A DNA stretch of 64,000 bases. Origin: Sphingomonas morindae (GTDB lineage: Bacteria > Pseudomonadota > Alphaproteobacteria > Sphingomonadales > Sphingomonadaceae). The stretch is from positions 3,424,001 through 3,488,000 of the forward strand of contig NZ_CP084930.1 of assembly GCF_023822065.1 (NCBI RefSeq), written 5' to 3'. The stretch's first letter is position 1; each line of letters begins with the position of its first letter. The translations under genes and the position numbers were made by a program. The notes under the pieces were generated by a model. That model was not told where the DNA came from and made no database searches. It was given only the letters and a program-made list of their open reading frames with translations. Below are positions 8,298 through 16,333 of the stretch, piece by piece.

Positions 8298-9173
8298 TCA
8301 TAACTGGAGTCCGGGGTTGTCATGGTGCCCGTCGGGGCGGTGTTGCACAACCCGCCCGGCAGCATCGGCGGGCGTCAGCCCGCCTATCCCGCTATGCGGC
8401 CGCACATGGTTGTAGTCGTCGCGCCAGAGCCGCAGCACCGAGCGAGCATGGCCGAGCGAGACGAACAGCGTCTCGTTGAGGCATTCGTCGCGCAGGCGGC
8501 CGTTGAAGCTCTCGACGTAGCCGTTCTGCTGCGGCTTGCCGGGCGCGATGTAGTGCCATTCGATAGGGCGCTCCTGCGTCCACTTCAGGATCGCCAGACT
8601 GGTCAGCTCGGTGCCGTTGTCGCTGACGATCATCAGCGGCGGTGCGCCTCTCACCGCGATGATGGCGTCGAGCTCACGGGCGACCCGCGCGCCTGACAGC
8701 GAGGTGTTGACCACGAGCGCCAGGCACTCGCGCGTGAAGTCGTCGACCACCGCCAGGATGCGGATGCGCCGGCCGCTGATCAGCGTGTCGCTGACGAAGT
8801 CGAGGCTCCAGCGCTGGTTCGGTCCCTGGGGCAGCGTCATGGGCGCCCGCGTGCCCATGGCTCGCTTGCGACCGCGCCGGCGCCGCACGCGCAGGTTCTC
8901 CTCGCGGTACAGCCGCAGCAGCTTCTTGTGGTTCATGACCAGGCCCTCGCGAGCCAGCATGATCCCCAGCCGCCGGTACCCGAAGCGGCGACGCTCGGCC
9001 GCGATCTCCCGCAGCCGCGACCGCAGGTCGCCATCATCAGATCGCCGATGCGCATAGCGCATCGACGTCCGATCCACGCCGAAGATGGTACAGGCCCGAC
9101 GCTCGCTGATGCCGAACACCTGTCGAGCATGCTCGACAGCCTTCCGCTGAACGGCAGGCCCTACCAGTTTTTT
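8298..9173 (-). CDS. IS3-family OrfB (DDE transposase catalytic part)
   Basis: This is the catalytic half of the IS3 transposase, normally made as an OrfAB fusion by -1 frameshifting. A run of six A on the coding strand (plus-strand 9168-9173) near the end of orfA is the probable slip site, and the left end given here is that site. The rve/DDE core is intact: SLDFVSDTL with the first Asp, [11 protein letters not shown] with the second, and [20 protein letters not shown] with the Glu. The HTH_21-like segment [12 protein letters not shown] is also seen. The frame is open to its stop at 8298. The protein is unlikely to be made at normal levels because orfA is interrupted. Confidence 0.85.
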   Translation of the reverse strand, partial: KKLVGPAVQRKAVEHARQVFGISERRACTIFGVDRTSMRYAHRRSDDGDLRSRLREIAAERRRFGYRRLGIMLAREGLVMNHKKLLRLYREENLRVRRRRGRKRAMGTRAPMTLPQGPNQRWSLDFVSDTLISGRRIRILAVVDDFTRECLALVVNTSLSGARVARELDAIIAVRGAPPLMIVSDNGTELTSLAILKWTQERPIEWHYIAPGKPQQNGYVESFNGRLRDECLNETLFVSLGHARSVLRLWRDDYNHVRPHSGIGGLTPADAAGRVVQHRPDGHHDNPGLQL

Positions 9174-9427
9174 GCTGCCGCCTCCTTGAGCACGACATTG
9201 TCGAGCATCGCGTCCGCTAGCAGCCGCTTCAGCCGGGCGTTCTCTTCCTCCAGCACCTTCAGCTTGCGCGCCTGCGACACGTCCATGCCGCCGTACTTCG
9301 CCTTCCACGCGTACAGCGTCGCGCTGCTGATACCGTGCTTCCGGCACACGTCGGCGGTCTTCATTCCGCCCTACTGCTCACGCAGCACCGCGATGATCTG
9401 CTCCTCGCTGAACCTGGTCTTCTTCAC
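9161..9427 (-). pseudogene. IS3-family OrfA, interrupted by an in-frame stop
   Basis: A GTG at 9427 with GGAG upstream opens the usual OrfA start ([17 protein letters not shown]). A TAG at 9371-9373 then interrupts it where relatives have a Glu codon (…REQEAG-KTADVC…). After it the frame resumes as [20 protein letters not shown] with the HTH and a C-terminal leucine zipper, ending at 9161. A restart at the internal ATG would give a 67-residue product without the first part of the HTH. The comparison is with the family pattern as remembered. Confidence 0.8.
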
Positions 9428-9701
9428 GTCCGTCTCCTCACGAAGGCGGACTCTAGCTCAGACTGGCGGAGTTTCAGGGGAGCACGTCAACGTTTGAACC
9501 CTTTGGCCGCTGTCTGCACGAAGATTCGGGTGCCGACTTCGCCAGCTTGGAAGCATCTCTCCCGTGCATCTGAAAGGCGTTAGGCGCGTGGCCCCAGAAA
9601 CTAGCTGCTCCACTTTCGCTGCCCGGATAAACGGCTGCTTCCGCCGTCGCCCGTCGGAAGCGAACGGACGAGGCTTGCACGCCCAGCCCGGCCCCCCACG
9701 C

Positions 9702-11909
9702 TCACCGCAGCATCGACTGCGACGCGCTCGCACGTTTGAGCAACTGGTTCCTGGCGGTCGCCTGCTGGCGAAGTTCGATGACCCATCGATACCCCTCGGC
9801 TTCAAGCTCGCTCAGATAGGTGCGGGCAGTCCGGTCCTGCATGACACGCAGCGCCAGCGTGCGCGCCTCGTTCAGCGCCTCCGGTGCACGCCGCCGCTGA
9901 TCGATCCACGCGTCAATGAGCGGGTTCTCGGCATAGGCATCGGCGTACATGTCGCGTTCGGCCGATGTGACTGGAGCTCGTGGTGAAGGCGCCTCAATGT
10001 CCGACAGTGTCGAGACCGTAATCGGCCGCTGCTCGATCCGCACGGCTGCTTTGGAAGGTATCGTCTCGTCGCCCGATCCTCCCGAATTTTTCTGCGCTGC
10101 CGTAAGGCCGGAAGGTCTCTGGCGCTCCAGCTTGCGTTTCGCGTCCGCCTCACGGCGCGCGCGCTCCGCAGCGATCGCTTCTCGGAGTGCCTTGCCGTCG
10201 ATGTCGGTCCAGCCCTCGTCGACAATGATCGCGGCAGCGGCTGCAAGGAAGGCGTCGCTGCCCGTGAGCGTCACCCTGCCCCACCGCTCGCGTCCGAGCA
10301 CGATCGCGGCGCGGACGACCTGTCGCTCGTCACGATCGACCGAGATGAGATCACCATGGTCCGTGAAGACGGTCCGACCATGGCCATCCAGGTACGCGAT
10401 GCTGCGGCCCTGGGGGCGAGCCGAGAAGCCTGGCACCCTCTGCCCACGCGGTGCATCGGGCGCGGTCGCGAGGAGCAAGCCACCCGACGGCGTCGGGATC
10501 GAGGGCGGCTGCACACCGTCATTCCAGGCGGCAAACGAGGGAAAGCTGCTGGCGAGGCGCAATGCCGCAACATCAGCCCCGAGGCTGGCCTCCACCGCCG
10601 CAATCTGGCGCGCGGTCTCGCCGGCGATCAGGCTTCGTGCGAAGTTCAGCCCCTCGCGGTTGCCACGCCAGTCAAGCGCATCCACTCTGATGAGGCTTGC
10701 CTGCCGCCACGACGTGATCCTCGTCAGCGCGTCGTGCTTGGCGGCAAGAAGCGTATTCGTGTGGCGGGCGATGGCCGCCCGGTGTTGGGAACGGGCGTCG
10801 TGATAGGCGGCGCGCTTCTCTCCATCTGGCAGGACACGTGGCTGTCGTGAGCGGATGACGATCTCGCGGCCTCTCGGCTCGAAGGGACCGAACCGCGCCT
10901 CGAGCGCCTGGCGCGATGCACCCCGCCCTGCCCGGCTTGCCGGGATGCCGCGCTTGCCTTCGGTGATGTGTGCGCCCGACCGATGAAGTTCGATCCCGAG
11001 ACCGTGCTCGGCGAGCCTGCGGTGGAGAGCATCCCAGCCGTTCGCCTCCTCGACCGCTCCGGGCACGATCTCGCGCACCTCCCGCTCGAACGAGGCTTGT
11101 CCAGTGCGGCGCTCGAACATCTGCGCACCCGGCGACAAGGGCCGCTCACGAGACCCATCCTCGCGTCGCCCCCGCCTCTCCCGCTTCAGCGCCCGCCCTT
11201 CGGCATCACGCACACGCCTGCCGGTCGCACGCTCCCGCACGCCGTCCGGCCCACCCACGAACTGCGCCTTTTCCTCGCTCGCCCATCCCTGGCGATGCTC
11301 GATCAGCGCGACTGCCTGATGGATCGCGTCGACTTCCCAGTCATCGCCTGCGGCAATGCGGCGGAAGGTCTCTGGATGAACGCGGTTCACAGCGACATGA
11401 ACATGATAATGCTCGGTGTTGGCGTGCGCGGCGTAGATCGTCTGGTTCTCCTCGAGCCCGAGCACGTGGACCAGCGTGTCGACCGCGTCTGTCACCTGCG
11501 CGTGGGTCGGCTGTTCTCCTGTTCTCCAGCTCAGCACATAATGCTCGAGCGGATCGATGCCCGGCGACCGCGCCATGGTGGCAAGGATCTGGCGCTGTGC
11601 GTCTTCGAAGTCCGTGCCATGGATGTTGCGGAAGCCGATAAGGTCGACCTTCTCACCGACTTCGATCCCGCTCCGCTTGTGCTGATCTTGCGCGTCGGCA
11701 ACATAGCGAAGCAGCTCGTGGCCAGGCGTACCGACGAGGCCAAGCGGCTTCAGCGCCTTTGCGTGCGCATCGCGCAGATAGTTGGTGAGCAGCGTCGCGT
11801 GATGGCGGATACGTTCCGGCGTGGCGGCCCGTCTTGCGTCTATCCCATGTCGCCGGCGGTTGGCCGCTACCCGACGTCGGTTCAGCCGGCTGATCGACTT
11901 GCCGATCAT
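9702..11909 (-). CDS. MobP-type plasmid mobilisation relaxase
   Basis: This is a 735-residue relaxase. The N-terminal domain shows LEHYVLSWR and the metal-binding triad EHYHVHVAVNRVHPE (His167, 169, 171), the three-histidine motif of VirD2/TraI-like (MOBP) relaxases. The transfer tyrosine is likely among the early tyrosines such as Tyr44. The middle is charged and helical. A C-terminal segment YLDGHGRTVFTDHGDLISV resembles the LPD7 domain found in large relaxases. It would nick oriT and pilot DNA during conjugative transfer. The ATGA overlap with mobC upstream shows they form one operon. No type IV secretion genes are in the window, so it would need help in trans. Confidence 0.85.
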   Translation of the reverse strand: MIGKSISRLNRRRVAANRRRHGIDARRAATPERIRHHATLLTNYLRDAHAKALKPLGLVGTPGHELLRYVADAQDQHKRSGIEVGEKVDLIGFRNIHGTDFEDAQRQILATMARSPGIDPLEHYVLSWRTGEQPTHAQVTDAVDTLVHVLGLEENQTIYAAHANTEHYHVHVAVNRVHPETFRRIAAGDDWEVDAIHQAVALIEHRQGWASEEKAQFVGGPDGVRERATGRRVRDAEGRALKRERRGRREDGSRERPLSPGAQMFERRTGQASFEREVREIVPGAVEEANGWDALHRRLAEHGLGIELHRSGAHITEGKRGIPASRAGRGASRQALEARFGPFEPRGREIVIRSRQPRVLPDGEKRAAYHDARSQHRAAIARHTNTLLAAKHDALTRITSWRQASLIRVDALDWRGNREGLNFARSLIAGETARQIAAVEASLGADVAALRLASSFPSFAAWNDGVQPPSIPTPSGGLLLATAPDAPRGQRVPGFSARPQGRSIAYLDGHGRTVFTDHGDLISVDRDERQVVRAAIVLGRERWGRVTLTGSDAFLAAAAAIIVDEGWTDIDGKALREAIAAERARREADAKRKLERQRPSGLTAAQKNSGGSGDETIPSKAAVRIEQRPITVSTLSDIEAPSPRAPVTSAERDMYADAYAENPLIDAWIDQRRRAPEALNEARTLALRVMQDRTARTYLSELEAEGYRWVIELRQQATARNQLLKRASASQSMLR

Positions 11910-12235
11910 TTTACGTCCGTGCCTGCCAGGCGCGACAAGCGGCTCACCAACCGCTCGACGTCACCGATCATCCGCTGCAGCTCGACCGCCTGTTCCGCAC
12001 GCATCTCGTGGCAGTGCGCGAGAAGAGCTATGGCTTCTGCAAGGAGAGGCTCGAACGGGCGGAATGCGATGGTGCGGCCGAGCAGCGCACGACGGCAAAA
12101 GTCGGAACGGCTCAAGCCAGACGCAGTGAGCGCAAGATCGAGCCTCTCCCACTCAAGGTCAGTGAGGCGGGCCGAGACCATGCGGGTCGCGGCCCGCCCC
12201 TTCTTCCTGGGCGGCCCCGCCGTCATGGCCGGCAC
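11906..12235 (-). CDS. mobC: MobC-like relaxosome accessory protein
   Basis: This is a 109-residue basic protein with an N-terminal ribbon-helix-helix (TRMVSARLTDLEWERLDLALTASGLSRSDFCRRALLG) and a helical tail, the pattern of MobC proteins that bind oriT and help the relaxase open DNA. Its last four bases overlap the relaxase start (ATGA). It sits directly downstream of the candidate oriT, where such genes are normally found. Confidence 0.75.
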   Translation of the reverse strand: MPAMTAGPPRKKGRAATRMVSARLTDLEWERLDLALTASGLSRSDFCRRALLGRTIAFRPFEPLLAEAIALLAHCHEMRAEQAVELQRMIGDVERLVSRLSRLAGTDVK

Positions 12236-12279
12236 CCCTGCCGGCCGCCCCGCCGTGACAAGCGAAGCGCGGAATGGCG

Positions 12280-12320
12280 AACACCGGCCCGGTATACCGG
12301 GCCCATCCTGCCTCCAATCC
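12280..12320. other. Candidate origin of transfer (oriT)
   Basis: A perfect 18-bp palindrome, GGCCCGGTATACCGGGCC (12286-12303), is followed within two bases by ATCCTGC (12305-12311). ATCCTG/C is the core nic sequence of the RP4/R64/Ti-plasmid (MOBP) family, and the neighbouring relaxase is of that type. The site lies 45-75 bases upstream of mobC, the expected position. Inverted repeat plus nic core plus matching relaxase is good circumstantial support, but function is inferred. Confidence 0.55.
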
Positions 12321-12482
12321 TACCCACTCCCTTAGACGGCTGACCCCGCGTAGAATTGCAGGAGGGCTGACGGGCAAGTGCAACGGCATTGCCATCGCGC
12401 CCGAGAGGCGAGCGACGATCAGCGACCATAATCCTGCCCGCGTGAGTGACACGCCGCGATCCACCGCGCCATAATGCGTGCA

Positions 12483-13328
12483 TCACGGCTGCGGCTCCGC
12501 GGACCCCTGGTCATCGGCCTTGGTGGCGTGGTCCGAGACCTGCGGGAGCGCCGGTCGGGCGTCGATAGCCGACGGTGTCGCGGCACGCGCGGCCTTCCGC
12601 AACACCGGGATCGCGGCTCCGCATCCCATCGCTCTGGCGAAGTCGCCCGAGAGCGCGAAGTCGAGCAGCGTGCGCGCGAGCAAGGCCGCATCCAGCGCGG
12701 CGCCCGGAGGCGGGTTCAGGATGACGTCGCTCATCAACCCGCGAGACTGCTCGAGCAGGCGCAGCTGCCCGGGCTCGATATGGGCCAGCCGGTGGAGGAG
12801 AAAGCCGGGCGGCGTCACCCCGGGCGCTTCGGGCCTGGCGGCGATCTCGATGAGATGGACCTCGGCGTAGCGGGAGAAGCCGACCGCGGCGCGCAGCGTC
12901 TCCTCCGGAACCTCTACCGCGCCGGGCTTCAGCACCATCTTCATGACGGTCTTCCAGCCCCGGCTGCGCGCCGTCTCGAAGGTGCGGAGCTGATTGTCGA
13001 ACGTGCCGCCGCCAAAGAGCCTGTCACCTCCGACGTCGAGGGCGATGAGGCCAATGCCATTGCCCTCAGCCTCGTCGAGGATCGTTCGGGCGAAGCTCGC
13101 GTCGCGACGCTCCGGCATCGGCCGGATGGCGTACTGCTCATGATCGAGCCTTCCGCTGAAGGCGTCGAGAGCCGGGCCCGCGCCAACCAGCATGACGTGG
13201 TTGCCAGCGAGCCGGTGGAGCGAGGCTTCCGCCATGGTCACCTCGGTCATGCCGGGGATACGACCATGAGAAAAAATGGCGGAGCAGATGCGGGGCGTAT
13301 TGCTCCTGAAGGGCAGAATGTTGGACAT
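12483..13328 (-). CDS. Mobilisation-module protein of unknown function
   Basis: This is a 281-residue protein with no recognised catalytic motif. It begins MSNILPFRSNTP at ATG 13328, with GGAG eight bases upstream; longer frames upstream look non-coding. It has alternating hydrophobic strands (NHVMLVGAG, GIGLIALDVGG, WKTVMKMVL) and an alanine-rich helical C-terminus, giving an overall alpha/beta pattern that could be a ParA/TraL-like fold. No P-loop (GKGGxGK[ST]) is present, so an NTPase function cannot be claimed. It lies between the mob genes and another unknown gene in the same direction, suggesting a plasmid-maintenance or transfer role by context only. Confidence 0.6.
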   Translation of the reverse strand: MSNILPFRSNTPRICSAIFSHGRIPGMTEVTMAEASLHRLAGNHVMLVGAGPALDAFSGRLDHEQYAIRPMPERRDASFARTILDEAEGNGIGLIALDVGGDRLFGGGTFDNQLRTFETARSRGWKTVMKMVLKPGAVEVPEETLRAAVGFSRYAEVHLIEIAARPEAPGVTPPGFLLHRLAHIEPGQLRLLEQSRGLMSDVILNPPPGAALDAALLARTLLDFALSGDFARAMGCGAAIPVLRKAARAATPSAIDARPALPQVSDHATKADDQGSAEPQP

Positions 13329-13428
13329 GCAGACGGCTCCCGCCGGGACGCGAACCATGTGGCTCAGCGTCATGATGAGAATGGAAGAAGGCCTGAGGGT
13401 CCGGCGCCCTTCAGCGCCGGAGCTTCCG

Positions 13429-13833
13429 TCAGCTTTCGCGCGGCTCCAGCAGGTCACCGAAGCCGGTGTCGGCAGCGGACGTGGTGCCAGGCGCTTCGAC
13501 GGGGGCCGCGGCGGCCTCGGCCGCATCAGCCGTCCCGACCGCATCGGACTGCCGCCGGCGCCCGAGATTGGCCTCGGAGAGCAGGCGTGAGATCTCGCGC
13601 GCGAAGGCGGGCGGCTTCACGCGGTCGTCAAGGCGCTGCACCGCGAGCACCACCGCTTTGACCGTGAGGCGCGGGTCGGACCTGAATTCGACCAGCACAT
13701 CGTCGCGCCACTCGGCCGCGATGTCGGCCTGGGTCGGCTGCCGCTGTTCGGCGCGGATCGCGCCAAGAGCCTCGCTGAGCCGCGACACCACTTTGGGAGC
13801 CCCGCGCTTGTCGGCCTTGTTCGACGAGGACAT
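13429..13833 (-). CDS. Small charged protein of the mobilisation module
   Basis: This is a 134-residue protein, mostly helical and charged (SSSNKADKRGAPKVVSRLSEALGAIRAEQRQPTQADIAAEWRDDVLVEF). Its tail is rich in Ala, Glu and Asp (AADAAEAAAAPVEAP). No known domain is recognised. The phrase LTVKAVVLAVQRLDDRVKPPAFAREISRLLSEA looks like a helical interaction segment. It precedes the 12.5-13.3 kb gene by 100 bases in the same direction, and both probably came with the relaxase. The function is unknown. Confidence 0.5.
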   Translation of the reverse strand: MSSSNKADKRGAPKVVSRLSEALGAIRAEQRQPTQADIAAEWRDDVLVEFRSDPRLTVKAVVLAVQRLDDRVKPPAFAREISRLLSEANLGRRRQSDAVGTADAAEAAAAPVEAPGTTSAADTGFGDLLEPRES

Positions 13834-14281
13834 CAGAACTGCCCTCCACGATCAGCGGAGGTGAAGTGGCTCCGAATGGAAGCCAGACGGACGGTATAGG
13901 ATATGAGCATTGCACGGACTCCAGACGCCAGCTGCCGCGCCAACATGATGGCGGGCGAAGGTTGGTGTGTGTGGAGCCGGGGCGAGCTCCTCGTCTGTGC
14001 TATGCGATCTGACTCTGCCTTGCGGGCGCCCGAGATCCGTCATTCCGAATGCCTGTTGAGCATCCGTATCGGCACTGCTCCACGCATGGAAGAGAAGCGC
14101 CGACGCATATCGCACCTCTACCGATGCGACAGCGTCATCTAGGAAAAAGAGTTACAGGATGTCAAGCCCGAAGTAGGATGAACGCTGCGCCGCCGGATGA
14201 GTGTCGGTGGCGCAGCGCGTTGGATACGACACGATCTGGACCGTGGCCAAATCGTGTCCGGCGGGTCGGCACCGCAGGTGC
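13834..14281. other. Intergenic stretch without a recognised gene
   Basis: This is 448 bases between the mobilisation module and the next gene. Short open frames exist on both strands, but none has a ribosome site with convincing composition. No repeat, tRNA or strong hairpin was noticed. It may mark the edge of the inserted module. Confidence 0.4.
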
Positions 14282-14611
14282 TCAGGCCGCTTGCAGCTCC
14301 TCCCACACACGACCCTCGACGACGTCGACGAAGAACAGGCGCTGCTGCAGCGTATAGAGACAGCTTCCGCCCCACGGACGGACAGCCGTGATGCGCATGC
14401 CGGCATAGAGATCATCGGGGCAGACCTGCCCGACCGGACCGCCGAGCTCCGGCAGCGGCACGCTGCTCGCCCCCTCCCCCTCCGCCTGGAGCTGGTCATA
14501 ATTCCAGACGAAGGCCGGATCGTCTATGATGGAGGACACAATCGTGCCGGCATCGTTCCTGAGGCTGCCCCGTAAGCGTGACCAAGCCGCATCGATTGTA
14601 AGTGCACCCAC
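14282..14611 (-). CDS. Hypothetical protein
   Basis: This is a 109-residue frame opening at GTG 14611 (VGALTIDAAW). The sequence looks protein-like, with balanced composition and aromatic-rich segments (PAFVWNYDQLQ, CPDDLYAGMRITAVRPWGGSCLYTLQQRLFFVDVVEGRVWEELQ). No family is recognised. It lies just downstream of the S1/P1 nuclease gene in the same direction. There is no clear ribosome-binding site, so it remains tentative. Confidence 0.4.
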   Translation of the reverse strand: MGALTIDAAWSRLRGSLRNDAGTIVSSIIDDPAFVWNYDQLQAEGEGASSVPLPELGGPVGQVCPDDLYAGMRITAVRPWGGSCLYTLQQRLFFVDVVEGRVWEELQAA

Positions 14612-14640
14612 TCTTACGGCGGCGCCCTAATCAGCGTTCT

Positions 14641-15696
14641 TTAAGGCATCCGTTGGTTGCGAATGCAGCTGCGGCGGAACGCCTGTCGCCCCCGCCCATG
14701 CAATCCTTTTGAATCAGCCGCCGCGGAGCAGGCGAGCGACGCCGGCGTGCGACCACCGCCCTGAGCCGGGCCGGCTGAGCCAGGCGTTGCCGCGGGCGTC
14801 GATGCAGCGGCCGCCGCCGGAAGGGCCACGTCCGCGAGCGCCTGGTTCAGAACCAGCCCAAGCCTGACTCCGGCGCGCTCGAGCTGAACGGCGGCCGCAG
14901 CCTGCGCTTTTAGGTCATAGCCGGCCGGTAGCGTTATCGGGGCGGGATCCTGGGAACATGCTGCCGGTGAGCCGGCCGAGTAGGCAAGCGAGCGTGCGAT
15001 GCCATAGGCCTCCTGTGCCCAGCTGGCTGCGTCGCCCTTCTGCCACTGTGTCCGAAGAGCCGGCGTGATGCGAGCGCGCAGCATCGCGGCGACCTGAGCC
15101 GGGTCGGAGCCGAGCGCCTGGACGACATTGGTGTCCCAATAAGCATGGAGGTTCTGCGTGCGCGACCCGCCCAATGAGAGGAGAATGCAATTACCGCCCC
15201 GGTCATGCTTATCCGACGCGTGCAGAGGCTGGTGCTCGTCGCCAATGAAGTGGAGCAGGAATTTAAGGGCGAACAGCCGTTCCTGCGGAGCCGTGCCCGG
15301 CGCGGCAAGCTCGGCGGCAAATTCCCTGATCTTGTCCACCACGCAGTCCTGGGCCGGCCCTGTGCTTGCCGGCTGATCGGGGGCGGGATGGCCAAAACAG
15401 GCGGCGTCCTGGTCCACACTGCCGTCAATTTCTGTGTCGACGAAGTGCCAGCTGCCCGTCTCCCGATGGCCACGGCTGCGATAGACGTCCGCCCAAGTTG
15501 CTTCGGACGCCATATCGTGGGCAGTGAGGGCGTCGCCGTCGTTCGCCAGGATAGCGTCAACCTTCGCACGCACCGCCGGAGTGAGCTCAGCACGAGCTAT
15601 CTCAGCAACGATCCTATGCCCTTGAAAGCCCCAGGCGAAAGCGGGCAACGGAACCGCACCAGAGACAGCCGCGAGCAGGATGGCGAAGCGCTTCAT
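14641..15696 (-). CDS. Secreted S1/P1-type nuclease
   Basis: This is a 351-residue zinc-dependent nuclease of the S1/P1 family, exported by a Sec signal peptide (MKRFAILLAAVSGAVPLPAFA). Cleavage would leave Trp as residue 1 (WGFQGHRIVAEIA), and in this family the N-terminal Trp and the following His bind zinc. Other ligands are visible in WADVYRS, SWHFVDTE, LLHFIGDEHQPLHASDKHDRGGN and NLHAYWDTNVV. Such enzymes degrade single-stranded DNA or RNA and release 3' phosphate. The catalytic region ends near VLNQAL. After it runs an atypical ~75-residue Ala/Pro/Arg-rich tail, which may reflect a frameshift past the original stop. Confidence 0.85.
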   Translation of the reverse strand: MKRFAILLAAVSGAVPLPAFAWGFQGHRIVAEIARAELTPAVRAKVDAILANDGDALTAHDMASEATWADVYRSRGHRETGSWHFVDTEIDGSVDQDAACFGHPAPDQPASTGPAQDCVVDKIREFAAELAAPGTAPQERLFALKFLLHFIGDEHQPLHASDKHDRGGNCILLSLGGSRTQNLHAYWDTNVVQALGSDPAQVAAMLRARITPALRTQWQKGDAASWAQEAYGIARSLAYSAGSPAACSQDPAPITLPAGYDLKAQAAAAVQLERAGVRLGLVLNQALADVALPAAAAASTPAATPGSAGPAQGGGRTPASLACSAAADSKGLHGRGRQAFRRSCIRNQRMP

Positions 15697-15758
15697 GCTT
15701 GTCTGCGTGGCACCGACGTATGACGGCCGCAAGTCTGGGCCGAGTTTTCGTCGCTGCC

Positions 15759-16074
15759 CAGCCGCTCGGCACGCGACGCGCCTAAGCGGCCGAGATCGTG
15801 GCGGGCGAGCGCGAGACGGCAAACCGCAGCTCGAAGCTGGGGGATGGTGGCGACGCGGTAATCAGGTTCCGGCAAACGAGTCCGAGGTTAAGGGCTATTT
15901 AGCTGCACGAGCGAGGGCTCGAGCAGGTAGATTAGAGGCTCTGCCGAGCGCGGGCATGCTGTTGTCGATGCCTGAGGGGAAGGCTGGCAATGCTCCGGCG
16001 GAAGAGACGCTCCGATCGGTGGAGGGCTGCTCGCAACAGCCGCCGTGCTTAGCTGGATGAGGCCGCAAGACTGA
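15759..16074 (+). pseudogene. Decayed duplicate of the 3' end of the YihY-like gene
   Basis: This stretch is similar base by base to the last ~320 bases of the intact YihY-like gene at 30134-31378. It shares GGCGGGCGAGCGCGAGAC, GCTCGCAACAGCCGCCGT and the CAAGACTGACC around the stop. The similarity continues past the stop into the downstream intergenic repeat (to ~16200). The membrane-domain part of the gene is missing and several frame changes are present, so nothing functional remains. Its left break is close to the nuclease start codon. Confidence 0.8.
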
Positions 16075-16135
16075 CCTTTCCGGTGCGGGCGCCGAGGAAG
16101 CGACGCGAGGCCTACGCAGCGTGCGCCGGCTATCG

Positions 16136-16200
16136 TGACCCACCCCCCATTCGTTCCGGACGCCGTCTTTGCTTTTCAGAACCTGCCCTTCGTTCACTTG
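16136..16200 (+). repeat. Dispersed ~62-bp intergenic repeat, copy 1
   Basis: It begins TGACCCA, contains CCATTCG and ends CGTTCAC. It is the most diverged of the five copies noticed. It lies after the decayed YihY fragment, just as copy 3 lies after the intact gene. Confidence 0.55.
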
Positions 16201-16333
16201 CGTGAGCGGCCTGCTTGTGTGACCGCAAGACGCTCACCTGACTGGTACCCGCCCGATGACGAGCACCCATTAGTATTGTAGGATCAGTGCCATCGGATCG
16301 CCCGGGATCGGCTGGCGGTCACAAGGTGATGGT

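Larger units (their letters stand above)
8271..9490 (-). mobile_element. IS3-family insertion sequence (IS407-like), 1220 bp
   Basis: The ends are imperfect inverted repeats: TTGACGTGCTCCCC at 8271-8284 mirrors GGGGAGCACGTCAA at 9477-9490. Partial matching continues inward (CTCCnCCAGTC and AGTCCG on both sides). The size and the orfA/orfB layout fit IS3, IS407-like group. No short direct repeat is visible at the flanks (left ...GCCGA, right CGTTT...), so the target duplication has been lost or the element was involved in a rearrangement. OrfA carries an early stop codon, so the copy is probably inactive. Confidence 0.9.

Noticed and set aside
10968..12335. 455-codon plus-strand frame opposite the relaxase and mobC
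   Set aside because: Composition is that of an antisense shadow, and the relaxase frame carries the HxH motif and overlaps mobC properly.
13903..14142. 79-codon plus-strand frame in the gap after the mobilisation module
   Set aside because: No ribosome site, no family resemblance and unconvincing composition.
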